Origin: Marinobacter sp050379415 | Lineage (GTDB): Bacteria; Pseudomonadota; Gammaproteobacteria; Pseudomonadales; Oleiphilaceae | DNA: 64,000 nt | NCBI RefSeq assembly: GCF_050379415.1 | Contig: NZ_JBNRLS010000003.1 | Span: forward strand, 558,001 to 622,000 | Direction of reading: 5' to 3' | Shown here: piece after piece, positions 55,783 through 64,000 of the stretch | Position numbering within the stretch: the stretch's first letter is position 1 | How the letters are laid out: each line of letters starts with the position of its first letter | Made by a program: the position numbers and the translations under genes | The notes under the pieces: model-generated | Told to the model about the DNA's origin: nothing | The model's input: the letters and a program-made list of their open reading frames with translations, nothing else | The model's database searches: none

Positions 55783-56811
55783 GTGACAGACAAGGCAACG
55801 AACAACTCCGCGCCGGATATCAAGACCTTCCAGGGTCTGATCCTGGCTCTGCAGAATTTCTGGGCGCAGCACGGCTGCGTGGTTCTCCAGCCCCTGGATA
55901 TGGAAGTGGGCGCCGGTACGTTCCACCCGGCCACCTTCCTGCGGGCGATCGGTCCGGAGACCTGGAATGCGGCCTACGTTCAGCCCAGCCGTCGTCCCAC
56001 CGACGGCCGTTACGGTGAAAACCCCAACCGTCTGCAACACTACTACCAATTCCAGGTGGTCCTGAAGCCATCCCCGGACAACATCCAGGAGCTGTACCTG
56101 GATTCCCTGCGGGCCCTGGGCCTGGACCCGCTGGTCCACGACATCCGCTTTGTCGAGGACAACTGGGAATCCCCCACCCTGGGTGCCTGGGGCCTGGGTT
56201 GGGAAATCTGGCTCAACGGCATGGAGGTGACCCAGTTCACCTACTTCCAACAGGTTGGCGGCCTGGAGTGCTATCCGGTAACCGGCGAGCTGACTTACGG
56301 CCTGGAGCGGATCGCCATGTACCTGCAGGGCGTGGACAGCGTCTATGACCTGGTCTGGACCGAAGGCCCGGACGGCGTTGTGACGTACGGCGACGTGTTC
56401 CACCAGCAGGAAGTGGAGATGTCCACCTACAACTTCGAGCAGGCCGATACCGAATTCCTGTTCCACAGCTTCGACGTCCACGAGCGCGAGAGCGCCCGAC
56501 TGATTGACGCCGGCCTGCCGCTGCCGGCCTATGAACAGGTTCTGAAAGCCTCCCATACCTTCAACCTGCTGGATGCCCGCCACGCCATCTCCGTTACCGA
56601 GCGTCAGCGTTTCATCCTGCGCGTACGCACCCTGGCCCGTGCCGTGGCCCAGGCCTACTTCGACAGCCGCCGCAAGCTCGGCTTCCCGCTGGCCCCGGAG
56701 GCCCTGAAACAGGAAGTGCTGTCTGCGGCAGAAGCCGCTGAGGCCAAGGCCAACGGCAAGAAGAAAGGCAAGAAAGCGAAGAAGGCACAGCAGGAACAGG
56801 GGAACGCATAA
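55783..56811 (+). CDS. glyQ: Glycine--tRNA ligase alpha subunit
   Basis: Catalytic subunit of the alpha2beta2 bacterial glycyl-tRNA synthetase, class II. GTG start. Class II blocks include GAGTFHPATFLRAIGPE, YVQPSRRPTDGRYGENPNR and LTYGLERIAMYLQG. At 342 residues it is longer than the usual 300-320 because of an Ala/Glu/Lys-rich tail ending KGKKAKKAQQEQGNA. glyS follows after 2 nt. Confidence 0.97.
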   Translation: MTDKATNNSAPDIKTFQGLILALQNFWAQHGCVVLQPLDMEVGAGTFHPATFLRAIGPETWNAAYVQPSRRPTDGRYGENPNRLQHYYQFQVVLKPSPDNIQELYLDSLRALGLDPLVHDIRFVEDNWESPTLGAWGLGWEIWLNGMEVTQFTYFQQVGGLECYPVTGELTYGLERIAMYLQGVDSVYDLVWTEGPDGVVTYGDVFHQQEVEMSTYNFEQADTEFLFHSFDVHERESARLIDAGLPLPAYEQVLKASHTFNLLDARHAISVTERQRFILRVRTLARAVAQAYFDSRRKLGFPLAPEALKQEVLSAAEAAEAKANGKKKGKKAKKAQQEQGNA

Positions 56812-56813
56812 CC

Positions 56814-58895
56814 ATGGCTACACAGGATTTTCTGGTTGAACTGGGCACCGAAGAACTGCCCCCCAAGGCTCTCAAGCCACTGTCTGATGCCTTTACCCAA
56901 GGTATTGCCAAGGGCCTGGAAGACGCCGGCATCGAATTCGGCAAGGTGGAAGCCTTTGCCGCGCCGCGCCGCCTGGCCGTCCGGGTCCGCGACCTGGCCG
57001 ACGCCCAGCCGGACAAACCGGTAGAGAAGCGTGGCCCGGCGGTCAAGGCCGCCTTCGACGACTCCGGCAACCCGACCCGGGCGCTGACCGGCTTCGCCAC
57101 CTCCCTGGGCATCACCCCGGACCAGCTCGACACCATGGAAACCGACAAGGGTGCCTGGGTGGTCTATCGCACCGTGGAGAAGGGCCGCCCGACTGTGGAA
57201 CTGATGCCGGAACTGGTAGAGCGGTCCCTGGCCGCCCTGCCCATTCCCAAGCGCATGCGCTGGGGCGCCTACCGCACCGAGTTTGTCCGCCCGGTGCACT
57301 GGCTGATCCTGCTGTTCGGCAACAAGGTGATCGACGCCTCCATCATGGGCCTGAAACCGGGCAACACCACCCGCGGCCACCGGTTCCATTGCCCGAAACC
57401 ACTGATTGTGCCCACCCCGAATGACTACGAGGTCGTGCTCAAGCAGGAAGGCTATGTGCTGGCGGACTTTGCCGAGCGCCGGGAGCACATCCGGGCCGGT
57501 GTTACTGCCCTGGCCGAGAAGGAAGCCGGTGGCAAGGCGGTCATCGACGAGGACCTGCTGGACGAGGTCACTGCCCTGAACGAATGGCCGGTGCCGCTGA
57601 TGGGCCGGTTCGAGGAGCGTTTCCTCGAGGTTCCTGCGGAAGCGCTGATTTCCTCCATGAAGGAGCACCAGAAGTATTTCCATGTGGTGGACAAGCACGG
57701 CAAGATGCTGCCGCTGTTCATTACCGTGGCCAACCTGGAAAGCAAGGATCCGAGCCAGGTCATCTCCGGGAACGAGAAGGTGATCCGCCCGCGCCTGGCC
57801 GACGCCGCCTTCTTCTACGACACCGACCGCAAGACCCGGCTGGAAGACCGCATCGAGGCTCTCAAACCGATCGTGTTCCAGGACAAGCTGGGCAGTATCT
57901 ACGACAAATCCGTGCGCGTCGCCGCCCTGGCGAAGAAAATTGCCGATGCGATCGGCAGCGATCCGGCCCTGGCCGAGCGCGCTGCCATGCTGGCCAAGAC
58001 CGACCTGGTCACCGAGATGGTCCTGGAGTTCACCGACCTGCAGGGCATCATGGGCCAGTACTACGCCGCCAACGATGGTGAGCACGAGGACGTGGCCAAG
58101 GCGCTGAACGAGCAGTACATGCCGCGCTTTGCCGGTGACGACCTGCCCGGCACCCTGACCGGCTGCGCTGTCGCCATTGCCGACCGCATCGATTCCCTGG
58201 TGGGCCTGTTCGGCATCAACCAGCCGCCCTCCGGCACCCGCGATCCGTTCGGTCTGCGCCGCGCCTCCCTGGGCGTACTGCGAATCATCATCGAGCGTGA
58301 ACTGCCGCTGGACCTTCAGACCATTTGCGAATGGGCGGAAGAGAACTTCACCGTGCTGACCGAGCAGAACACCGCCACCACCGTGGTGGACTACATGCTC
58401 GAGCGTTTCCGCGCCCACTACGAAGAGCAGGGCATCGGTGCCGAGGTTTACCTCGCGGTGCACGCCCGCCGGCCCACCAGGCCGCTGGACTTCGATCGCC
58501 GGGTAAAGGCCGTGGAAGCCTTCCGCCAGCTGCCCGAGGCCCAGGCCCTGGCCGGCGCCAACAAGCGGGTGTCGAACATCCTGACCAAGCAGGGCGGTGA
58601 CAGCATCGGGGAAACCGTGGACGAAAGCCTGCTGCAGGACGCCGAGGAAAAGACCCTGGCGGCGCAGGTGGAAGAGCAGGCCCGGAAGGTTCTGCCGCTG
58701 TTCGAGAAAGGCGACTACGCCAGTGCCCTGAGCTCCCTGGCGAGCCTGCGGGAGCCGGTGGATACCTTCTTCGACGAGGTTATGGTCATGGCCGAGGATG
58801 AGGCGATCCGCAACAACCGCCTGGCGCTGCTCAACCGTCTGCGCAACCTGTTCCTGCGGGTGGCAGACATCTCCCTGTTGCCGACAGCAGGGTAA
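56814..58895 (+). CDS. glyS: Glycine--tRNA ligase beta subunit
   Basis: tRNA-recognition subunit, 693 residues, full length. TQDFLVELGTEELPPKAL at the start, the HD-like block in the middle (AAMLAKTDLVTEMVLEFTDLQGIMG) and a C-terminal anticodon-binding domain ending RVADISLLPTAG. Coupled to glyQ; a terminator follows. Confidence 0.97.
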   Translation: MATQDFLVELGTEELPPKALKPLSDAFTQGIAKGLEDAGIEFGKVEAFAAPRRLAVRVRDLADAQPDKPVEKRGPAVKAAFDDSGNPTRALTGFATSLGITPDQLDTMETDKGAWVVYRTVEKGRPTVELMPELVERSLAALPIPKRMRWGAYRTEFVRPVHWLILLFGNKVIDASIMGLKPGNTTRGHRFHCPKPLIVPTPNDYEVVLKQEGYVLADFAERREHIRAGVTALAEKEAGGKAVIDEDLLDEVTALNEWPVPLMGRFEERFLEVPAEALISSMKEHQKYFHVVDKHGKMLPLFITVANLESKDPSQVISGNEKVIRPRLADAAFFYDTDRKTRLEDRIEALKPIVFQDKLGSIYDKSVRVAALAKKIADAIGSDPALAERAAMLAKTDLVTEMVLEFTDLQGIMGQYYAANDGEHEDVAKALNEQYMPRFAGDDLPGTLTGCAVAIADRIDSLVGLFGINQPPSGTRDPFGLRRASLGVLRIIIERELPLDLQTICEWAEENFTVLTEQNTATTVVDYMLERFRAHYEEQGIGAEVYLAVHARRPTRPLDFDRRVKAVEAFRQLPEAQALAGANKRVSNILTKQGGDSIGETVDESLLQDAEEKTLAAQVEEQARKVLPLFEKGDYASALSSLASLREPVDTFFDEVMVMAEDEAIRNNRLALLNRLRNLFLRVADISLLPTAG

Positions 58896-58902
58896 TATCT
58901 CG

Positions 58903-58937
58903 GGGAGTGCCGGCACCACGCCGGTGCTCCCGATTTT
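58903..58937 (+). terminator. Intrinsic terminator of glyQS
   Basis: GGGAGTGCCGGC (58903-58914) / GCCGGTGCTCCC (58920-58931), 12 bp with two G-U pairs in RNA, followed by GATTTT (58932-58937). Seven nt after the glyS stop, before the convergent trkH stop. Confidence 0.75.
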
Positions 58938-58955
58938 CCCTTCAACCGTCTCCCG

Positions 58956-60401
58956 TCAATGCCGCCAGAATTCCGGCGACAACATCACGAATACACTCAG
59001 CAGTTCCAGCCGACCGAGCAACATCGCACCCATAAGAACCCACTTGGCCGCATCCGGTAGCGACTGGAAGTTGCCTGCCGGTCCGATGGTATCCCCGAGT
59101 CCGGGTCCAACGTTGGTCAACGCTGTGGCGGCCCCGGAGAGGCTCGTCACCAGATCCAGCCCCAGCAAGCCCAGTATGGCGGTGACAAATGCCAGGGTGG
59201 CAAGAAAAATGAACGAAAATGCCACGCTCGACGCAACAATATCGTCGCCAATGACCCGACCATTGTAGTTCCGGGCAAACACGGCCCTCGGATGCAGGAG
59301 ACGGCGAACCTGCTCCCTGAGCAGGAGAATGGACAGCTGGAACCGGAAAATCTTCATGCCGCCGGCGGTTGAACCGGAACACCCACCAATGAACGTGATG
59401 AACAGGAATATCACCACCGCAAACGGACCCCACAGCGAGTAATCCTCGGACGCATATCCGGTCGTGGTCACCACCGACGTAACATTGAAAAGGGCGTGGA
59501 CAAAAGACGCCACCGGGTCCGAAGCATGGTAGACCACTCGGTACACGGTCAAAATGAGAGCGATTACCAGCAGCAAGACCAGGAAAAACCGGACCTGCTG
59601 ATCCCGGAACAGGGGCTCACGCTGGCCATGGATAAATCGGACAAACAGGAAGAAGGGCATGCCCCCAAGGGCCATGAACACAGTTGACACCAGCAGGATG
59701 GGAGAGGAATCGAATTGCCCCATGGAACTGTCCGACGTGGAGTAACCACCAGTGGAAACCGTGGTGAGCGCATGATTGAGCGCATTGAAGAACGTCATCC
59801 CGAGCACCCAGTAGCTCAACACGCACGCAATCGTCATCCCGAGATAGATTCCGACCAGACTTCTCGCCAGGCTGTTGGTCCGGGGCACGACTTTCTCACT
59901 CCATTCCGACGATTCGGTGGCAAACAGCCGCATACCGCCAATGCGCAGGAACGGCAGGATCGCCACGGCCATCCCGATGATCCCGATGCCTCCCATCCAC
60001 TGCATGAGCGAGCGCCAAAGCAGGATGTCATCCGGCATGGAATTCAGACCGGTCAGGACTGTCGATCCGGTGGTGGTGACTCCGGAAATACTCTCGAAAA
60101 AAGCATCGGTCACCGTCAGTTTCATATCGCTCATAAGCAGTGGCAGACTGGAAAACAACGGGATCAGGACCCAGGCAGACACCGTGAGCATGAACATCTG
60201 CTTCTGCTTCAGGGCATGCTTCTTTCGCCCCACCACCATCAGAGCCGCCACCCCGAGGACAAAACAGATAACAGCGGATTTGACGAACGCCAACCAATCC
60301 GGCGTCTCGCCAAAGATCAGTAAATTCACGGGCAGGGTCATCAGGAAGCTGAGCAGGATCAGCAAAAAGCCAAGGATCTGGACAATCGGTAGAATAGTCA
60401 C
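58956..60401 (-). CDS. trkH: Trk potassium uptake protein TrkH
   Basis: Inner-membrane K+ channel/transporter subunit of 481 residues with four pore-loop repeats. Filter segments are visible in ESISGVTTTGSTVL, NHALTTVSTGGYSTSD, FNVTSVVTTTGYASED and LTNVGPGLGD. Works with TrkA, encoded 3 kb away on the other strand beyond glyQS. Confidence 0.95.
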   Translation of the reverse strand: MTILPIVQILGFLLILLSFLMTLPVNLLIFGETPDWLAFVKSAVICFVLGVAALMVVGRKKHALKQKQMFMLTVSAWVLIPLFSSLPLLMSDMKLTVTDAFFESISGVTTTGSTVLTGLNSMPDDILLWRSLMQWMGGIGIIGMAVAILPFLRIGGMRLFATESSEWSEKVVPRTNSLARSLVGIYLGMTIACVLSYWVLGMTFFNALNHALTTVSTGGYSTSDSSMGQFDSSPILLVSTVFMALGGMPFFLFVRFIHGQREPLFRDQQVRFFLVLLLVIALILTVYRVVYHASDPVASFVHALFNVTSVVTTTGYASEDYSLWGPFAVVIFLFITFIGGCSGSTAGGMKIFRFQLSILLLREQVRRLLHPRAVFARNYNGRVIGDDIVASSVAFSFIFLATLAFVTAILGLLGLDLVTSLSGAATALTNVGPGLGDTIGPAGNFQSLPDAAKWVLMGAMLLGRLELLSVFVMLSPEFWRH

Positions 60402-60530
60402 TGCAAGCCGAAGCTCCAGGTTTCAATGAGGCGAAAAGGGAACGCGCAAGTTATACACCTACCGACGACAGATTCCCATCCGAGAGGAAACGATTCCCCG
60501 GAAAAAATCATCAGGAGCCTCCACAGGGTC

Positions 60531-60558
60531 TGGTAAATCGCAAACGAATCCGTATAAT
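60531..60558 (+). promoter_or_regulatory. Promoter of tRNA-Pro
   Basis: Consensus -10 TATAAT (60553-60558) with a poor -35 TGGTAA (60531-60536), 16 nt apart. The -10 ends 13 nt before the mature tRNA, as is common for single tRNA genes, and is followed by a GC-rich stretch. Confidence 0.6.
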
Positions 60559-60571
60559 ACCGGCCGTTGTT

Positions 60572-60648
<77 letters not shown>

Positions 60649-60776
60649 TTTTCCCGCTTTTTCTGTACCTCCTTTTTATAATTCACAACACCGTTTCCGT
60701 GTCAGGTTCTTACACCTGAAGCCCATGAATTTCTGTATCCTCTATAAATCTGCTAGAGATTAAAGGGGTTATTTTG

Positions 60777-61097
60777 ATGAATGAGGCGATTGCCCGACTA
60801 CGACAATTCCGGGATGACAGAGACTGGAAGCAATTCCATAACCCAAAGGACCTCTCCCTGGCATTAAGTATAGAGGCGGCGGAACTGCTCGAGCTTTTCC
60901 TGTGGAAATCACCGGATCAGGCCGATATCGGCAAAGTGAAGGAAGAGCTGGCCGATGTCATCGCTTATGCGCTGCTACTGGCAGACAGCTATGAGCTGGA
61001 CGTTGAACAGATTGTTCTCGACAAGATTGCACTGAATGAAAAGAAATACCCTATAAGCAAAGCCAAGGGAACAGCAAAGAAATACACCGAGCTATGA
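60777..61097 (+). CDS. MazG-like nucleotide pyrophosphohydrolase
   Basis: 106-residue all-alpha NTP pyrophosphohydrolase of the single-domain MazG type, which hydrolyses (d)NTPs to (d)NMP and PPi. The metal-binding acids are E33, E36 and E39 (SIEAAELLELF), then E56/E57 and D60 (KEELADVIAYAL), the ExxE...ExxD pattern. AGGGG precedes ATG 60777. It overlaps the next gene by 4 nt (ATGA), so the two are translated together; the next gene is a nuclease/helicase fusion, which suggests a dNTP-related role in defence or damage response. GC content is visibly lower than in flanking genes. Confidence 0.87.
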   Translation: MNEAIARLRQFRDDRDWKQFHNPKDLSLALSIEAAELLELFLWKSPDQADIGKVKEELADVIAYALLLADSYELDVEQIVLDKIALNEKKYPISKAKGTAKKYTEL

Positions 61098-63304
61098 GTC
61101 ACTCGCCGTTGGTAGAAATTCAGCGCTACCCATTCAGCCGGGAAGCTCTGGACGACTTGCGTGACAATGCGTTTGCCGCGGGCAACTGGCCACTGGTGTA
61201 CGTTCTCAGTGACGAAAAGCACCGGCGCGCCTACATCGGCGAGACCACCGATACGCTCACCCGCATGAGCACACACCTGAAACACGATGAGAAGCAACTA
61301 CTTACCGCGGCTCATCTGATCACCAGCGAGTATTTCAACAAATCCGCTACCCTGGATGTAGAATCCCTGCTGATCAAATACATGGCGGCCGACGGCCAAT
61401 ACACCCTGCTGAACGGCAATCTGGGGCTGGCTGATCACAACTATTACCAGCGCGATGCACTTTATGAAGAAGTATTCCGGGAAGTCTGGAACCGGTTGAT
61501 TGCCAAGGGTGTTGTATCCCGCACCCTGGACCATCTTGATAACTCCGATGTCTTCAAATACTCCCCCTACAAATCCCTGTCTTTCGACCAGCGTCAGGGA
61601 TTGCTCACCATACTGCATGAGCTGACCAACCCCGGTGTGCAGAACATTGTGGTGGAAGGGGGAGCCGGAACCGGCAAGTCCGTGCTGGCAATCTTTCTGT
61701 TCAAACTGCTCAACTCAGAAGATCACCAGATCAATCTCCGAGAATTCTCTGACGAAGAGGCCGAAATCCAGTCTCTGTTGGCGTCACTCAGAGAATCCCT
61801 TCCCAAGCCGAAAATGGCGCTGGTGGTACCGATGACCTCCTTCCGAACCACCTTGAAGAAGGCGTTCAAGCATGTTTCCGGACTTAGCCCCAACATGGTG
61901 ATCAGCCCATCCGAGCTGACCAAAGAGCACTACGATATTGTACTGGTGGATGAGTCTCACCGTTTGCGCAAGCGCAAGAATCTGGGTGCGTACTTCGGCA
62001 GTTTTGACAAAGCCGCGGCTACGCTGGGTATAGACAAGCATACCTGCAGTGAAGTCGACTGGGTTTGCCTGCAGGCAGACAAGGCAATTTTCTTCTATGA
62101 CGAAGGCCAGTCCATCAAACCCTCCGATGCCGATGTGGAGGTGTTCCAGCGGCTAAAATCTGCCAGAGGCTCAGTGACGCACCAATTGCTGTCCCAGTTC
62201 CGGGTCAAAGCCGGTCAGCCCTATGTGGAGTTTGTGGATAAGTTGCTGAACGGCCGTGTTGATGAAGGTGAGGTATTCGCCGCCAAAACCTATGAGTTTG
62301 AAGTGTTCGATTCTCTCAGTGACATGGTCAGCACTATAAACGAGAAAGAGGAGCAGGTAGGACTATCCCGGCTGATTGCTGGCTATTCGTGGCCCTGGGC
62401 TTCCAGGAAGGATGGTGAGGCCTATGACATAGTCATCGACGATGTTCGCCTACGCTGGAACAGCACCAATACCGATTGGATCAATAAAGCAGGCTCCCAC
62501 AGGGAAGTCGGCTGCATTCATACCACTCAGGGGTACGACCTGAACTACGCCGGCATTATCTTCGGTGAAGAGATCCGGTATGACCCGGAATGCCAGTCTA
62601 TTGTGATCGTAAAGGACAACTACCACGACCGCACCGGTGGACAGGGCATCAAAGACCCGGCAGAGCTGAAGCAGTACATCATCAATATCTACCGTACCAT
62701 TATGCTCCGGGGTATCCGCGGAACCTTTGTCTACGCTTGTGACAAAGCACTTCGGGATTATCTGAAACAACACATTCCAGTCCACGTTACCAATGCAGCA
62801 ATGCCTGAACCCCTTAACGTGGTTGAGCTCGAACCCTATGTAAATGCGGTACCACTGTTCGACCTCCAAGCTGCAGCAGGGGATTTCGGTGCACTCAAGG
62901 ATGTCAGTGACCTTGACCCCACCAAACACCAAAACTGGGTCGCTGTGCCCACGGGAGTCCCCGTGCACAAAGACATGTATGCCTGCCGAGTCTTCGGTGA
63001 ATCCATGAATCGGGTAATCCCCAATGGTGCCCTGTGCCTGTTCCGAAGCGACCGCGGCGGTTCCAGAAACGGCAAGACAGTGCTGGTTGAATGCATAGAC
63101 AGCATTGATACCGATTCCGACTCACGCTACACAGTGAAGGTGTACGAAAGCTTCAAAACTGAAGACGAACACGGCTGGCGCCATACCCGTATTCAGCTGA
63201 AACCTAATTCATACGATGACATCTTTCAGCCCATTGAGGTGACCGATCAAGAAGCTCTTCAGTACCGAGTGGTAGGGGAGTTCCTTTGTGTGATTGACCA
63301 GTGA
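61094..63304 (+). CDS. GIY-YIG nuclease - DUF2075/SF1 helicase - LexA-like (S24) autoprotease fusion
   Basis: 736 residues in three parts. (1) About 34-110: GIY-YIG nuclease, with LVYVLSD...RAYIGET (Y36, Y47), R57, E90 and N107 at the expected positions. (2) About 165-560: SF1-type ATPase of the DUF2075 family, with Walker A GGAGTGKS (189-196), Walker B VLVDESHR (D286, E287), FYDEGQS (334-340), SQFR (367-370), HTTQGYD (476-482) and a motif VI-like IYRTIMLRGIRG. (3) About 585-736: peptidase S24 domain with Ala595-Gly596 (LQAAAGDFG) as probable self-cleavage site, nucleophile S637 (FGESMNRVIPNG) and base K682 (YTVKVYES), both at LexA/UmuD-like places. Translationally coupled to the MazG gene. 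Likely anti-phage or damage-responsive, by inference. Confidence 0.85.
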   Translation: MSHSPLVEIQRYPFSREALDDLRDNAFAAGNWPLVYVLSDEKHRRAYIGETTDTLTRMSTHLKHDEKQLLTAAHLITSEYFNKSATLDVESLLIKYMAADGQYTLLNGNLGLADHNYYQRDALYEEVFREVWNRLIAKGVVSRTLDHLDNSDVFKYSPYKSLSFDQRQGLLTILHELTNPGVQNIVVEGGAGTGKSVLAIFLFKLLNSEDHQINLREFSDEEAEIQSLLASLRESLPKPKMALVVPMTSFRTTLKKAFKHVSGLSPNMVISPSELTKEHYDIVLVDESHRLRKRKNLGAYFGSFDKAAATLGIDKHTCSEVDWVCLQADKAIFFYDEGQSIKPSDADVEVFQRLKSARGSVTHQLLSQFRVKAGQPYVEFVDKLLNGRVDEGEVFAAKTYEFEVFDSLSDMVSTINEKEEQVGLSRLIAGYSWPWASRKDGEAYDIVIDDVRLRWNSTNTDWINKAGSHREVGCIHTTQGYDLNYAGIIFGEEIRYDPECQSIVIVKDNYHDRTGGQGIKDPAELKQYIINIYRTIMLRGIRGTFVYACDKALRDYLKQHIPVHVTNAAMPEPLNVVELEPYVNAVPLFDLQAAAGDFGALKDVSDLDPTKHQNWVAVPTGVPVHKDMYACRVFGESMNRVIPNGALCLFRSDRGGSRNGKTVLVECIDSIDTDSDSRYTVKVYESFKTEDEHGWRHTRIQLKPNSYDDIFQPIEVTDQEALQYRVVGEFLCVIDQ

Positions 63305-63313
63305 TGCAAACAC

Positions 63314-63826
63314 TTACTGCTCCACCACAATCAACTCCCCAAGCTCAAACCCCTCCGCCTCAGCCCGAGCTTTGAACGCCTCCAGCACCTCGTCACTCAC
63401 CTCCGGCGTACGGGACATCAACCACAGGTAATCCCGGTTGTAGCCGGTCAGGTAAGCTGTGGAGTAGTCCTCATCCAGCCAGAACACCACGTAAGAGCCG
63501 TAAAAGGGTCCGAAGAAGGACACTTTCAGGTGGCCCACATCGCTTTCGCCCACAAACACGGCGCGGCCTTCGGCTTCTTCCCACTCGCCTTCTTCGGCAT
63601 TGTAACCCCGGTTGATGACTTTGATGCTGCCGTCCTCATTCAGGGTGTACTCGGCGGTCACCTTGCTCAGGCCTTCCTCGAAGGAGTGGTCCAGGCGGGC
63701 GATCTCGTACCAGGTGCCCAGGTATCGGTTTTTGTCGAAGCCGGCGACCGGTTCAATGTCTTCGGGCAGGCCGGTGCAGCCAGCCAGTAGCAGCAGAGTG
63801 GCTGCAATCACGGGCAGGGCTATCAT
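63314..63826 (-). CDS. blc: Outer-membrane lipocalin (Blc-like)
   Basis: 170-residue lipoprotein: signal MIALPVIAATLLLLAG-C17 with a lipobox, then the lipocalin motif YLGTWYEIARLDHSFE and YLWLMSRTPEV near the end. Blc binds fatty acids and lysophospholipids at the outer membrane. ATG 63826 has GAGGAG 7 nt upstream; the frame up to 63904 is spurious. Convergent with the nuclease-helicase gene, 9 nt between stops. Confidence 0.93.
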   Translation of the reverse strand: MIALPVIAATLLLLAGCTGLPEDIEPVAGFDKNRYLGTWYEIARLDHSFEEGLSKVTAEYTLNEDGSIKVINRGYNAEEGEWEEAEGRAVFVGESDVGHLKVSFFGPFYGSYVVFWLDEDYSTAYLTGYNRDYLWLMSRTPEVSDEVLEAFKARAEAEGFELGELIVVEQ

Positions 63827-63936
63827 GGAGTTCTCCTCAAACCGACAGGTGTTTGCGGAACAATACCAGAGCCGCAGCGAAAAACACGCCACCAAAATGG
63901 CCACCAGGGCCAGGCTTCGGAATCAGGCCGGTCACA

Positions 63937-64000
63937 TTACAGCAGGGATTCGATCGGCATCAGTGACCAGAAAAACACCAGCATCCGCTTCAACGGCCCG
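63937..64000 (-). CDS. Possible 3' end of a gene running in from the right edge
   Basis: The minus strand is open from the edge to TAA at 63937-63939 and reads GPLKRMLVFFWSLMPIESLL, hydrophobic enough for a membrane protein end. Only about 20 codons are visible and another minus frame is also open to 63934, so neither the frame nor the product is secure. Confidence 0.3.
   Translation of the reverse strand, partial: GPLKRMLVFFWSLMPIESLL

Noticed and set aside
56655..58919. 754-codon minus-strand open frame opposite glyS
   Set aside because: Full antisense overlap with glyS, no RBS, no family resemblance; a by-product of codon bias.

Overview
The window looks like chromosomal DNA of a halophilic, aerobic gammaproteobacterium, most likely Marinobacter or a close relative. 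This rests on gene content and order: the aroE-hemF-tsaC-dprA-lysM//def-fmt-rsmB-trkA block, a Pseudomonas-like aa3/caa3 cytochrome oxidase cluster, monomeric isocitrate dehydrogenase, an ectoine synthase, TRAP transport, and high GC throughout. No database search was possible, so the taxon is an inference.

Layout. 1-3310: the tail of a cation/proton antiporter and monomeric isocitrate dehydrogenase. 3763-13719: a 3-hydroxybutyrate (3HB) block on the minus strand. It holds a secreted 3HB-oligomer hydrolase, a sigma54 enhancer-binding regulator, a TRAP transporter (dctPQM), 3HB dehydrogenase and acetoacetyl-CoA synthetase. Two sigma54 promoters and repeated palindromes tie it together. 13980-22263: a GlxA-type regulator, a methyltransferase, a lipoprotein esterase, a DUF6164 gene, the DUF2868/DUF3482 pair, a lone ectC and an MFS gene. 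22521-29376: ornithine/lysine decarboxylase with a structured leader, an ATP-grasp enzyme, an eIF2B-like protein, helicase HrpB and an MFS gene. 29464-37694: cytochrome c oxidase structural and assembly genes (SCO, ctaB, ctaA, a CxxxC protein, SURF1, DUF2909, ctaE, ctaD, ctaC), without ctaG/cox11 at its expected place. 37899-46381: MATE, an unknown gene, DoxX, DUF1653, an NhaC-family antiporter, yheV, prlC, a gamma carbonic anhydrase and a sigma32-type hsp20. 46473-60401: the housekeeping blocks listed above, plus glyQS and trkH. 60572-63304: tRNA-Pro(CGG) followed by a coupled two-gene unit, a MazG-type pyrophosphohydrolase and a GIY-YIG/SF1 helicase/LexA-type autoprotease fusion. 63314-64000: a lipocalin and the window edge.

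How the genes work together. In the 3HB block the hydrolase would release 3HB from PHB oligomers in the envelope or outside. The TRAP system would import it, BdhA would oxidise it to acetoacetate and AACS would activate that to acetoacetyl-CoA. The sigma54 activator would switch on both the hydrolase and the transporter/catabolic operon through shared 16-bp palindromes at about -100 and -140 to -190. The oxidase cluster makes a caa3-type enzyme with its haem A and copper factors.

Most notable: (1) the MazG plus nuclease-helicase-S24 unit beside a tRNA, a candidate phage-defence or DNA-damage-responsive system with the autoproteolysis residues intact; (2) two families of long hairpin repeats with conserved cores and compensating stem changes (four copies of one, two of the other); (3) the sigma54/palindrome 3HB regulon. 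No CRISPR array, rRNA, IS transposase or prophage was seen.
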